DNA of 64,000 nucleotides from Sinomonas cyclohexanicum (GTDB taxonomy: Bacteria > Actinomycetota > Actinomycetes > Actinomycetales > Micrococcaceae). Of the stretch, positions 56,037 through 64,000 are shown piece by piece; within the stretch, counting starts at the first letter, position 1; the number at the start of each line of letters is the position of its first letter. The notes below the pieces were generated by a model. That model ran no database searches. It saw only the letters and a program-made list of their open reading frames with translations, and was not told the DNA's origin. Both the position numbers and the translations under genes were made by a program. The stretch covers positions 1,736,001-1,800,000 of the forward strand of contig NZ_AP024525.1 of NCBI RefSeq assembly GCF_020886775.1, written 5' to 3'.

Positions 56037-58286
56037 ATGAGGGAAGCAGCGGACATTCAGGGCATCGACAACGAGCCGCCGAAGGCGGCGATCGAACGCA
56101 GCAGCCTCGGCGGAACGATCCGCCGGCGTGCAGGCGGCGACGAGGGCAGGCCCCCGGTCTCCAGCCGCGAGCTGAGCAGGGGCCCCGCCGAGTTCGCGGA
56201 GAGTCGAGGACCCCGGGTCCGCTGGAGGGTGTTCATCATCTCCTCCGCCATCATCCTGGCCTTCTCCATCTGGGCCATGGTCATCCCGGCAGGTGCCGCT
56301 GACACCCTGCACACCATGGTGGAGTGGATCGCCACGAACCTCGGCTGGTTCTACGTGCTGACCGTGACGATCGTGATCGTGTTCGTGCTCTGGGTCGCCT
56401 TGTCCAAGGAGGGCAAGGTCCGGCTCGGGCCGGACCACTCGCGCCCGCAGTACGGCCTGTTCACGTGGGTCGCGATGCTGTTCGCCGCGGGGGTCGGGAT
56501 CGACATGCTGTTCTACTCGGTCACCGGACCGATCACGCAGTACATGTCGCCGCCGTCGGGCGCCGGACAGACCCCGGAGGCGGCCCAGGACGCCGTCGTG
56601 TGGACGATGTTCCACTACGGGATCGCCGGGTGGGCGATGTATGCGCTGCTGGGGATGGCCATGGGCTACTTCGCGTACCGGTGGGGCATGCCGCTCTCGA
56701 TCCGCGCCGCGCTCTACCCCCTGCTGGGCAAGCGGGTCCGCGGGGCGATCGGAGACGCAATCGACATCTTCGCGCTCGTCGGCACCGTGTTCGGCGTCGC
56801 GACGTCGATGGGGATCGGCGTGGTGCTCCTCAACGTTGGCTTCTCGCTCATCTTCGGCCTTGAGCAGGGGCTGGGCCTGCAGATCGCGCTCGTTGTTGTT
56901 GCCGTGGCCATGACCATCGCGGCCTGCACCTCCGGTGTGGACAAGGGCATCCGGCTCATCTCGGAGCTGAACCTGTGGAGCGCCGGCGCGCTCCTGCTCT
57001 ACATCCTGGTGACAGGGCAGACCTCGTTCGTGCTCAACGCGACGGTCGAGAACATCGGCCGGTTCGTGGCCACGCTCCCGGAGCGCACGCTGCAGACCTT
57101 CGCCTACCAGGACGGCGGCTCCTCGTGGATGGCCGTCTGGACCCTGTTCTTCTGGGCGTTCTGGCTCGCGTGGGGCCCGTTCGTGGGCCTGTTCCTGGCA
57201 CGCATCTCCCGCGGCCGGACGCTGCGCGAGTTCGTCATCGCGGCCGTCACCGCGCCGGTGCTGTGCGACTTGCTCATCGTGGCGATCTTCGGCAACAGCG
57301 CCTTGTCCGAGGTGATGCACGGCAACATGGACTTCGCGAAGCTCGCCATCGACAGCCCAGAACAGGGCTGGTATGCGCTGCTGCAGATGTTCCCGGGAGC
57401 ACCCTTCCTCATCGGTCTGGCCACGATCTCGGGCCTGTTGTTCTATCTCACGAGCGCGAACTCCGGTGCCATGGTCATGTCCAACTTCTCCTCCTCCATC
57501 CCGAACCCGGGCCAGGACGGGGCGAAGTGGCTGCGCATCTTCTGGGCGGTGCTGACAGCGGTCCTCACGGTGGCCATGCTCGTGGCGGGCGGGGTGACCA
57601 CGATGGAGTACGCCACGCTCATCTTCGCCCTGCCGGTGACGATCATCGCCTACCTCGTGATGGCTTCGTTCTCGAAGGCGCTCCGGATGGAGCGGGCCGA
57701 ACGCGAGGGGCATGTCCTCAGGCGCAAGACGACGGCGGCCAGCGGCGGATCCGTCCCCGAGCGCAGCTGGCGCCAGAGGCTCGCCGGACTCCGGGCCTAC
57801 CCCTCGAAGAGGTCGGTGGCCCAGTTCATGGAGCGCACGGTTCAGCCTGCGCTCGAGGACGTCGCGGCCGAGTTCACGAGGCAGGGGTACGCGGCCAGCC
57901 TCATCTCGGCGCCCGACGAGGTCACCGGCATCCCCACGCACACCCTCGTGGTCGGCATGGACGAGTACCGCAGCTTCCACTACCAGGTCGCGGCCGTCGA
58001 GGCCCTCGTCCCCATATACGGCGGCCGCGTGAATCCCGAGGAGGACGTCTACTTCCGCCTCGAGGTGTTCACACAGACCGGCTCAGAGGGGTACGACCTC
58101 ATGGGCGTGAGCCGGCAGCAGGTCATCGACGATGTGATCGACCGGTACGAGGCACACCTGGGGTTCCTGGCCTATTCGGCAGAGCACTCGGCCGCGTCGA
58201 TGCTGACCCCGCCCGTCGACGTGAGCACCGGGCAGGTGCCCAGCGTGACCGAGCGTTCCGACGGCCTCGCGCAGACCAACGCCTGA
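56037..58286 (+). CDS. BCCT-family choline/betaine transporter (BetT-like)
   Basis: A 749-residue transporter with 12 membrane segments. The Gly-rich substrate helix is GVGIDMLFYSVTGPITQYM, and the Trp-rich WTLFFWAFWLAWGPFVGLF is the family signature. A long C-terminal cytoplasmic domain of about 190 residues is typical of the BetT branch, where it adjusts activity to osmotic stress. The first 65 residues are a polar N-terminal tail. aggagg precedes the ATG by 4 bases. It is transcribed alone; a possible -10 tatact lies near 55908-55913. Confidence 0.92.
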   Translation: MREAADIQGIDNEPPKAAIERSSLGGTIRRRAGGDEGRPPVSSRELSRGPAEFAESRGPRVRWRVFIISSAIILAFSIWAMVIPAGAADTLHTMVEWIATNLGWFYVLTVTIVIVFVLWVALSKEGKVRLGPDHSRPQYGLFTWVAMLFAAGVGIDMLFYSVTGPITQYMSPPSGAGQTPEAAQDAVVWTMFHYGIAGWAMYALLGMAMGYFAYRWGMPLSIRAALYPLLGKRVRGAIGDAIDIFALVGTVFGVATSMGIGVVLLNVGFSLIFGLEQGLGLQIALVVVAVAMTIAACTSGVDKGIRLISELNLWSAGALLLYILVTGQTSFVLNATVENIGRFVATLPERTLQTFAYQDGGSSWMAVWTLFFWAFWLAWGPFVGLFLARISRGRTLREFVIAAVTAPVLCDLLIVAIFGNSALSEVMHGNMDFAKLAIDSPEQGWYALLQMFPGAPFLIGLATISGLLFYLTSANSGAMVMSNFSSSIPNPGQDGAKWLRIFWAVLTAVLTVAMLVAGGVTTMEYATLIFALPVTIIAYLVMASFSKALRMERAEREGHVLRRKTTAASGGSVPERSWRQRLAGLRAYPSKRSVAQFMERTVQPALEDVAAEFTRQGYAASLISAPDEVTGIPTHTLVVGMDEYRSFHYQVAAVEALVPIYGGRVNPEEDVYFRLEVFTQTGSEGYDLMGVSRQQVIDDVIDRYEAHLGFLAYSAEHSAASMLTPPVDVSTGQVPSVTERSDGLAQTNA

Positions 58287-58544
58287 GCTCGGGGAAGGCA
58301 AGGCGGCTCGCACCGCTCATGGGCATCATCCAAGGATTCGCCATCCGGACGTCAACCCGCGGAAACGCCGTCACCGAGCCCTACGTATAGTCCACACGTG
58401 CGCTGCCGGCAGGCCTATATCCCCTCGCGGGAACGATTCAAAGCAGGCTCGCCGGGGCTCCCTCGATTCGCGGGATCGCCCGTCGTCGGATATGCTGGAG
58501 CGGTTGCTTGGCCGGGCGCGAGAGCGAGAACGGCCGGCGATGTT

Positions 58545-58618
<74 letters not shown>

Positions 58619-58624
58619 CGAACG

Positions 58625-58658
58625 GGGCCTGACCTGCATCATGCAGGTCAGGCCCTTT
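58625..58658 (+). terminator. Terminator after tRNA-Pro
   Basis: The stem ggcctgacctgca with tgcaggtcaggcc is followed by ctttg. It lies 7 bases after the tRNA. Confidence 0.85.
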
Positions 58659-58765
58659 GTCGTGGCGGCGTGGCCCCGGCGACCACGGGCGGACTCCCTG
58701 TCAGAATCGTGCTGTCGGTTGTCCGCGGCCCCACGCCGCTGGACCCGGTTCGAGGTGGAGGTGAC

Positions 58766-60176
58766 GTGGCCAGACCTCTTGCGACGGCGCGCACCGTGGT
58801 GGACGTGCTCCGGGCCAGCAGGGACGGGCCTTCCGGTCTGGCACGACGCCGAGACGCGCGCCTCTCAGAGCTCGTGGCGTGGGCGCGGACAGGGTCTCCG
58901 TACTATCGGCGCTTGTACAGGGATCTGCCGCACTGCGGAGATCTGCCCCACAGGCCCGTCGCGCTGGGCGGCTTCCCCGCGGTCACGAAGTCGGACCTCA
59001 TGGCGGCCTTCGACGACTGGGTGACCGACCCGAGGGTGACGCTGGCCGGCGTCGAAGCCTTCAAGTCCGACCCCGGCCTCGCCGGGGCGGCCTTTCTGGA
59101 CCGGTACTTCGTCTGCTCGACCTCGGGCACGACCGGCCACCCCGGACTCTTCGTCCATGATCCCGGCGCGCTCGCCGTCTATCAGGCTCTCAGCCTCCGG
59201 CTCGATCTTGCGTGGCTTTTCGGGGAGTCAGTGGCTCCAGATGCTGCGCCGCCGCGGCCGATGGGCAGCAGTGGTCGGAACCGGCGGACACTTCGCGGGC
59301 GAGGGATGGATGGAAATGCAGCGCCGACGGGATCCGTGGCGGCGACGGTCGTTCCGCGTGTTCTCCATCCAGCAGCCGCTGGGCGCTCTCGTCGCCGAGC
59401 TCAACGCGTTCGACCCGGCCGCTATTACCGGCTATCCGAGCATTCTGGAACTGCTGTCCGAGGAGAAGGCGGCCGGACGCCTTCGGGTGTCGCCAGTGCT
59501 CGTGGAGCTGGCAGGCGAGTCGATCGACCAGGCGAGCCATGCTCGGATCGAGGCCGGCCTGGGAGGATCACTGCACGAAGCGTACGCAGCCTCCGAGTTC
59601 CTCATCATGGCGGTCGACTGCGATCGGGGGTGGCTGCACGTGAACAGCGACTGGGTTGTCCTCGAGCCCGTGCAGGCAGACATGTCCCCGACACCCTCGG
59701 GGGAGCCGTCGCACTCGGTACTCCTGACGAACCTGGCCAACCGGGTCCAGCCACTCATCCGATACGACCTTGGCGACTCGGTCGTGGCGCGGCGGGACCC
59801 CTGCGAGTGCGGTAGCCCCTTCCCTGCGATCCGCGTCCACGGCAGGTGCGACGACGTCCTCCACCTGCGGACCGACGATGGCAGGACGGTGAGTGTCCTT
59901 CCGCTCGCCGTCGCCTCCATCCTCGATGAGACGCCCGGTGTCCGGAACAGCCAGCTCGTCCAGACCGGCCCAGTGTCCCTCGAGCTGAGGCTGGAACTGA
60001 AGCAAGGAGCTGGCGAAGGAACCGCGGTGAGCGCACTCGAGAACCTGCGCGTGTTTTTGGCAGACCAGGGACTCCCAAACGTCGGCGTCGCGCTCTCCCC
60101 GGCAGCGCCGGAACGGACTCCTCGCAGCGGCAAGTACCGGCAGGTTGTCGCACTGCCGCGGACGGCGGCGCAGTGA
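58766..60176 (+). CDS. PaaK-like acyl-adenylate ligase (frame-disrupted)
   Basis: A phenylacetate-CoA ligase-like AMP-binding protein: FPAVTKSDLMAAFDDWV, P-loop CSTSGTTGHPGLFVHD, then ITGYPSILELL, AASEFL and QPLIRYDLGDSVV. The frame breaks in the T run 59217-59220, where one T is extra: LDLAWL continues as SGSQWLQMLRRRGRW in the other frame. Corrected length is about 469 residues. The GTG at 58766 follows ggtggaggtg. Its stop overlaps the start of the WS/DGAT gene, which suggests that the acyl group it activates is handed to that enzyme. Confidence 0.85.
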
Positions 60177-61546
60177 GGGACCGACTCAGCGCACTCGACT
60201 CGATGTTCCTGGCCGTGGAGAGCGACACCCAGTCGTTGCACGTGGGTTCGGTGCTGATCCTCGGAGGGCCCGAGCCGGGCCCTGCCGAGTTCAGCGACCT
60301 CGTTGCCGCACGAGTGGCCGCGGTGCCCATCTTGCGGCGGAAGGTGCTCAGGATGCCACTCGAGCTCGGACGGCCGATCTGGGTGGATGACGCCCGCTTC
60401 CGGGGGGCCGACCACGTGCACCACGTGGTCCTCGGGACACCGGGGGACGCCCGTCGCCTTCGGGAGGCAGTGTCCGGCATCATGGGCCCCCGACTGGATC
60501 CGGATCGGCCCCTCTGGGAGGTCTGGCAGGTCGGTGGACTCGACAATGGCCGGTGGGCGGTGCTCGCCAAGTCGCACCACACCATGATCGACGGACAGTC
60601 GGGAATCGACCTCGTGCAGGCACTCCTGGCGGACGGTCGGGACGCGCCGCCCCTGCCCCCGGTCGTCTCCGACGCCCTGCCGGCACCGTTGCGCCTCCAG
60701 CTCTTCGGGGACCTCCTCGGGTGGCTCGCGCGCCTACCGCTCCGTGCCGTCCGGTTGCTCGGGCGCTTCGCGGCGTCGCCGTCCGAGGCGCTCCGTCGGG
60801 TGAAGCAGATCCGGTTCGGGCTGGCCCAGGTCGTGCGGCCCGACCTGCCGCCTTCGGTCCTCTCGGGTCCTTTGGGTCCCCGGCGGTCGTGGGGCTGGGC
60901 CGACGCGGACCTCGGCGCCGTGGCCCGGACGGCCAAGGAAGCAGGCTGCACCGTCAACGACGTCTACCTCGCGGCGCTCGCGGGAGCCTACCGCAGGTTC
61001 CTGCTCGACCGTGGCGAGCCTCTCGCGGGGACCGTGCTCCGTGCCATCGTCCCGGTCGGCCACCGTACGACCGCCTCAGGCGGACGACGCCGGAATCTCG
61101 CCTCGGCGATGTTCGTGGAACTGCCCGTGGACCTTCCCGACGCGCGGGCCAGGCTTGCCGCCGTCACCGCGCGCACCGCCGTGCAGAAGTCGCGAGCCGT
61201 CGCGGACGCGACGGCGGCCTTCGTGGCTGCGGCAGACCACGTGCCGGCCCCGCTGCTCGCCTGGGCCTCGAGGCTGTACGGCCGGTCGCGTCAGGGCCGG
61301 GTGAACGTCGCCGCGACCAACATCCCGGGTCCGCCGCAGACACAGTTCCTTGGCGGAAGGCGCGTGCTTGACTTCATCCCGTACGTTCCCGTGGCGCTTG
61401 ACGTCCGCGCCACCTCGGCGATGGTCAGCTATGCGGGCAGGCTCACCGTCGGCATCACCGCTGACGCCGACTCACTGCCAGACGCGGACCGGCTCGTCCA
61501 TGCCGTCGGCGAGGAGTTCCGGCTGCTGATGGGTGCGACGGGCTGA
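60173..61546 (+). CDS. Wax ester synthase / diacylglycerol acyltransferase (WS/DGAT)
   Basis: A 457-residue acyltransferase. LSALDSMFLAVES opens the family, the catalytic HHxxxDG motif is SHHTMIDGQSG, and NDVYLAALAGAYRRFL and VNVAATNIPGPP are conserved C-terminal blocks. It makes wax esters or triacylglycerol from acyl-CoA. The GTG start overlaps the stop of the ligase gene. Confidence 0.92.
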   Translation: MRDRLSALDSMFLAVESDTQSLHVGSVLILGGPEPGPAEFSDLVAARVAAVPILRRKVLRMPLELGRPIWVDDARFRGADHVHHVVLGTPGDARRLREAVSGIMGPRLDPDRPLWEVWQVGGLDNGRWAVLAKSHHTMIDGQSGIDLVQALLADGRDAPPLPPVVSDALPAPLRLQLFGDLLGWLARLPLRAVRLLGRFAASPSEALRRVKQIRFGLAQVVRPDLPPSVLSGPLGPRRSWGWADADLGAVARTAKEAGCTVNDVYLAALAGAYRRFLLDRGEPLAGTVLRAIVPVGHRTTASGGRRRNLASAMFVELPVDLPDARARLAAVTARTAVQKSRAVADATAAFVAAADHVPAPLLAWASRLYGRSRQGRVNVAATNIPGPPQTQFLGGRRVLDFIPYVPVALDVRATSAMVSYAGRLTVGITADADSLPDADRLVHAVGEEFRLLMGATG

Positions 61547-61648
61547 CTGTTGACTCCGAATCGCTCGCCTCACCCACCGCGCTCAGCCCGCGGCGCCACC
61601 GTGGTTCGTGGTGACCTCGAACCGGGCCACTGCTTCGGCTGATCGGCG

Positions 61649-62650
61649 TCAGAGCCCGATCCGGATCGTGCGACGGTGCAGCCACCACGCGACCCCCGTC
61701 AAGATCGCGAGGATGATCGCGAGCTCGAGGAGTGCGAGCCAGGCGGGCGCGTCGGCGTACCACCCCGGGATCCCGGGCAGGACGACGAGCGCGAGGAGCA
61801 GCAGGTGCAGGAGGTAGAGGGCCAGTGCGTTCTCGCCCCACCAGCAGAAGACCCCGGGGTTCCGGGGAACGGTGCGTGAACCGATGTCGACCAGGAGCAA
61901 GGCCACGGCGCTCACTGCCAGGGAGATCAGCACATAGCTCAGGGACACGCGGTTCTTGCTCACGGGGGCAACGAGCGTCGACGCGACCGCGAGCGCGGCA
62001 AGCGCCGCACACAGCACCCCGTACGGTACGAGCCCCTTGCGCCAGACGTCTGCGACAGCCGTCGAGAGCACGAGCAGCGCACCCCAGGAGAGGGATCCGA
62101 GGAAGCCGCCCTGGATCGAGGAGAGGACGGTCTGCAGCGCGAACGCGTCCACCATGTACTGGTACGCCGCGAGCAGCAGCAGCCCGACGGCGAAGCGTGC
62201 CGCCGTGCCGAGCCTGATGAAGATCAGGCAGATCAGTCCGGCCATCCCGAGTGCCTGCAGCACGCCCCAGTCGGTGGGCTCGGCCGCGACGACGGTGCCG
62301 CCCGCCGTGATGATCGCCCCGATCCCCAGCAGGCTCAAGTACCTCAGCAGGAGGTGCCGGTAGGCCGCCGTCGTGCTTTTGCGCCTCCGCCGGGCGAACG
62401 ACGGGCCGAAGTTGATCCCGATCGCGAAGACGAAGCAGGGGGCAACCAGATCGGCGACGGTCAGCCCGACGTCCGGCGTGTGCTTGAGGAACGCGGGCAC
62501 GAACTGCACCCCGATGCCGAAGTTGCCGGCCACCATGAGGACCACGAGGACGCCCCGCAGCCGGTCGACCCTGACGTCGCGCTGCGGTGTCGCGCCCATC
62601 GGGGACTCAGCCCTGCCCCCGGAGGTGGTTCCGTGCGACACCGACCGCAT
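61649..62650 (-). CDS. Membrane acyltransferase-like protein (HGSNAT/DUF5009 type)
   Basis: About 333 residues with roughly ten membrane segments. The N-terminal RVDRLRGVLVVLMVAGNFG and the following APCFVFAIGINFG match the heparan-alpha-glucosaminide acetyltransferase/YeiB-like group, and ENALALYLLHLLLLAL is typical near the end. It may acylate an extracytoplasmic sugar. The start is uncertain: ATG 62650 is used, ATG 62599 is possible, and the frame is open to 62887. It is convergent with the WS/DGAT gene. Confidence 0.75.
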   Translation of the reverse strand: MRSVSHGTTSGGRAESPMGATPQRDVRVDRLRGVLVVLMVAGNFGIGVQFVPAFLKHTPDVGLTVADLVAPCFVFAIGINFGPSFARRRRKSTTAAYRHLLLRYLSLLGIGAIITAGGTVVAAEPTDWGVLQALGMAGLICLIFIRLGTAARFAVGLLLLAAYQYMVDAFALQTVLSSIQGGFLGSLSWGALLVLSTAVADVWRKGLVPYGVLCAALAALAVASTLVAPVSKNRVSLSYVLISLAVSAVALLLVDIGSRTVPRNPGVFCWWGENALALYLLHLLLLALVVLPGIPGWYADAPAWLALLELAIILAILTGVAWWLHRRTIRIGL

Positions 62651-62707
62651 GAAGCGTAGGTTACCCGGCGTCGACACGCCCGGGGAGTAGCGAAGGCCCG
62701 GAATAAC

Positions 62708-63784
62708 ATGCAGATGCATGCAGTTGACGCGGGTGTGAAAGCCTTTGGATTCCTCTCGTTCGGACACTATGCGCCGATGCGCGGTTCGCAGACCGGCACC
62801 GCCGCGGACATGATCCGTCAGGCGGTGGACCTCGGCGTCGGAGCAGACGAGCTCGGCGTCAACGGCGCGTACTTCCGAGTCCACCATTTCGCGCCCCAGC
62901 AGGCCTCGCCCGTGCCGCTGCTCGCGGCGATCGCGGCCAGGACGCGGCGCATCGAGGTCGGCACAGGCGTCATCGACATGCGGTACGAGAATCCCCTCTA
63001 CCTCGCCGAGGAGCTAGCTGCCCTCGACATCATCAGCGCCGGCCGCATCGCCATCGGCGTGAGCCGCGGCTCGCCCGAGCCCGCCCTCCGCGGCTACGAG
63101 GCGTTCGGGTACACCGGCTCGCAGGACCCCCGCGGCGCGGACCTCGCCCGCGAGAAGTTCGAGCTGTTCCTCAAGGCGATCGACGGCGATGGCATCGCGC
63201 CCGCCGATCCGCGCCAGGCGCCGGCCGGGACGCTGCTCCCCATCGAGCCGCACTCGCCCGGCCTGCGGGACCGCATCTGGTGGGGCAGCGGCACACGCGC
63301 CACGGCAGAGTGGACCGCGGAGCGGGGCCTGAACCTCATGAGCTCGACCCTTCTCACGGAGGCCACCGGCGTCCCGTTCCACGAGCTCCAGCACGAGCAG
63401 ATTGAGGCCTACCGTGCCGCGTACAAGGCGGCCGGCCACACCCGCCCGCCGCGGATCTCCGTGAGCCGGAGCATCTTCCCGATCGTGAACTCCAAGGACG
63501 CGATGTACTTCGGGATGCGCACGGACGGAGACCAGATCGGTACCATCGACGGCTTCCAGTCGACCTTCGGCAAGACCTATGCCGGCGAGCCGGACGACCT
63601 CGTCGAGCAGCTCAAGGGGGACTCGGCCGTCATGGCCGCGGATACCGTGATGCTCACGGTCCCGAACCAGCTCGGAGTCGAGTACAACCTGCACATCCTC
63701 GAGTCGTTCGCGAAGCACGTCGCGCCCGAGCTGGGCTGGAAGCCGAACACCGAGGGCCCGGTAGAGGGAGATCCGATCGCCTGA
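62708..63784 (+). CDS. Luciferase-like (LLM) flavin-dependent oxidoreductase
   Basis: A 358-residue TIM-barrel monooxygenase-type protein: FGFLSFGHYAPM at the start, ELGVNGAYFRVHHFAPQQASP, RRIEVGTGVIDMRYENP and GRIAIGVSRGSPEPALRG are the standard blocks. It uses FMNH2 or F420; the substrate is unknown. ATG 62708 and ATG 62714 are equally possible starts. Confidence 0.9.
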   Translation: MQMHAVDAGVKAFGFLSFGHYAPMRGSQTGTAADMIRQAVDLGVGADELGVNGAYFRVHHFAPQQASPVPLLAAIAARTRRIEVGTGVIDMRYENPLYLAEELAALDIISAGRIAIGVSRGSPEPALRGYEAFGYTGSQDPRGADLAREKFELFLKAIDGDGIAPADPRQAPAGTLLPIEPHSPGLRDRIWWGSGTRATAEWTAERGLNLMSSTLLTEATGVPFHELQHEQIEAYRAAYKAAGHTRPPRISVSRSIFPIVNSKDAMYFGMRTDGDQIGTIDGFQSTFGKTYAGEPDDLVEQLKGDSAVMAADTVMLTVPNQLGVEYNLHILESFAKHVAPELGWKPNTEGPVEGDPIA

Positions 63785-63887
63785 CGACCCCGCCCCGCAC
63801 CTCCCGCGAGTGTCGCACCTGAAGGTCCCCTGATTGGGACGTCCCGACCTCTGGCCGGGACACCTGCCGGGTCGCTAGCGTGGCGGG

Positions 63888-64000
63888 ATGGCAGACATCC
63901 TCCTGTTCCACCACGCCCTCGGGCTCACCTCTGGCATCGCGGAGTTCGCCGAGACGCTCCAGGCCAACGGCCACACCGTCACGACCCCGGACCTCTTCGA
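63888..64000 (+). CDS. Dienelactone hydrolase family protein (5' part)
   Basis: The first 37 codons read MADILLFHHALGLTSGIAEF and then AETLQANGHTVTTPDLF, the N-terminal strand and helix of a dienelactone hydrolase-like alpha/beta hydrolase. The gene runs off the right edge. Confidence 0.8.
   Translation, partial: MADILLFHHALGLTSGIAEFAETLQANGHTVTTPDLF

Overview
The window is about 64 kb of very GC-rich DNA, with G or C at nearly every third codon position and many GTG starts. Gene content and order (23S-5S end, HAD phosphatase, tlyA, nadK, recN, pyrG, NUDIX, xerD, then parA, scpA, scpB, rluB, tyrA, cmk, der) point to an actinobacterium of the Micrococcaceae, Arthrobacter- or Sinomonas-like. 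The assignment rests on family-level recognition, not on a search.

Layout. 1-885: 3' end of a 23S rRNA gene, a 5S rRNA gene and a terminator. 1015-12003: housekeeping block, starting with an Arg/Asp-repeat TPR protein and running through tlyA-nadK-recN, pyrG, two NUDIX hydrolases and xerD. 12010-13098: an IS481-family element with a 6-bp target duplication. 13188-19615: propionate catabolism by the 2-methylcitrate route (prpC, prpB, prpD, a GntR regulator, and divergent prpE). 19669-25759: thioesterase, gamma-glutamyltransferase-like protein, TIGR01777 epimerase, MarR regulator with a divergent FMN reductase, and a sugar-type epimerase. 26023-31181: a compact catabolic operon (MFS permease, GntR regulator, hydantoin-racemase-like, hydantoinase-like and arylmalonate-decarboxylase/maleate-isomerase-like proteins) behind a promoter bracketed by four copies of one palindrome. 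31236-36707: SGNH hydrolase, a 959-residue secreted PIG-L deacetylase with repeats, a MobA-like transferase, a cold-shock protein and two small acidic proteins. 36851-40829: a CitA/CitB-type two-component system next to a DctA dicarboxylate transporter. 41099-43518 and 51300-55808: parA-scpA-scpB and rluB-tyrA-cmk-der, normally one neighbourhood, here split by a DUF222/HNH protein, three 1,686-bp IS1595-family copies and an alpha/beta hydrolase. 56037-64000: BCCT transporter, tRNA-Pro, an acyl-adenylate ligase plus WS/DGAT pair, a membrane protein, a luciferase-like oxidoreductase and the start of a dienelactone hydrolase.

A strong quality signal runs through the window. At least nine short indels break otherwise well-conserved reading frames (tlyA, nadK, pyrG, the IS481 transposase, the CitB-like regulator, the HNH protein twice, der, and the acyl ligase). 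Several of these genes are essential and several indels lie in homopolymers, so most are probably sequencing or assembly errors and not real pseudogenes. Each is marked at its gene.

The most interesting biology is the hydantoinase-type operon, where both racemase-fold enzymes lack cysteines expected for racemisation. Next are the IS1595 array, with readable target duplications and a leaderless two-ORF passenger cassette, and the IS481 insertion, whose transposase borrows its stop codon from the target site.
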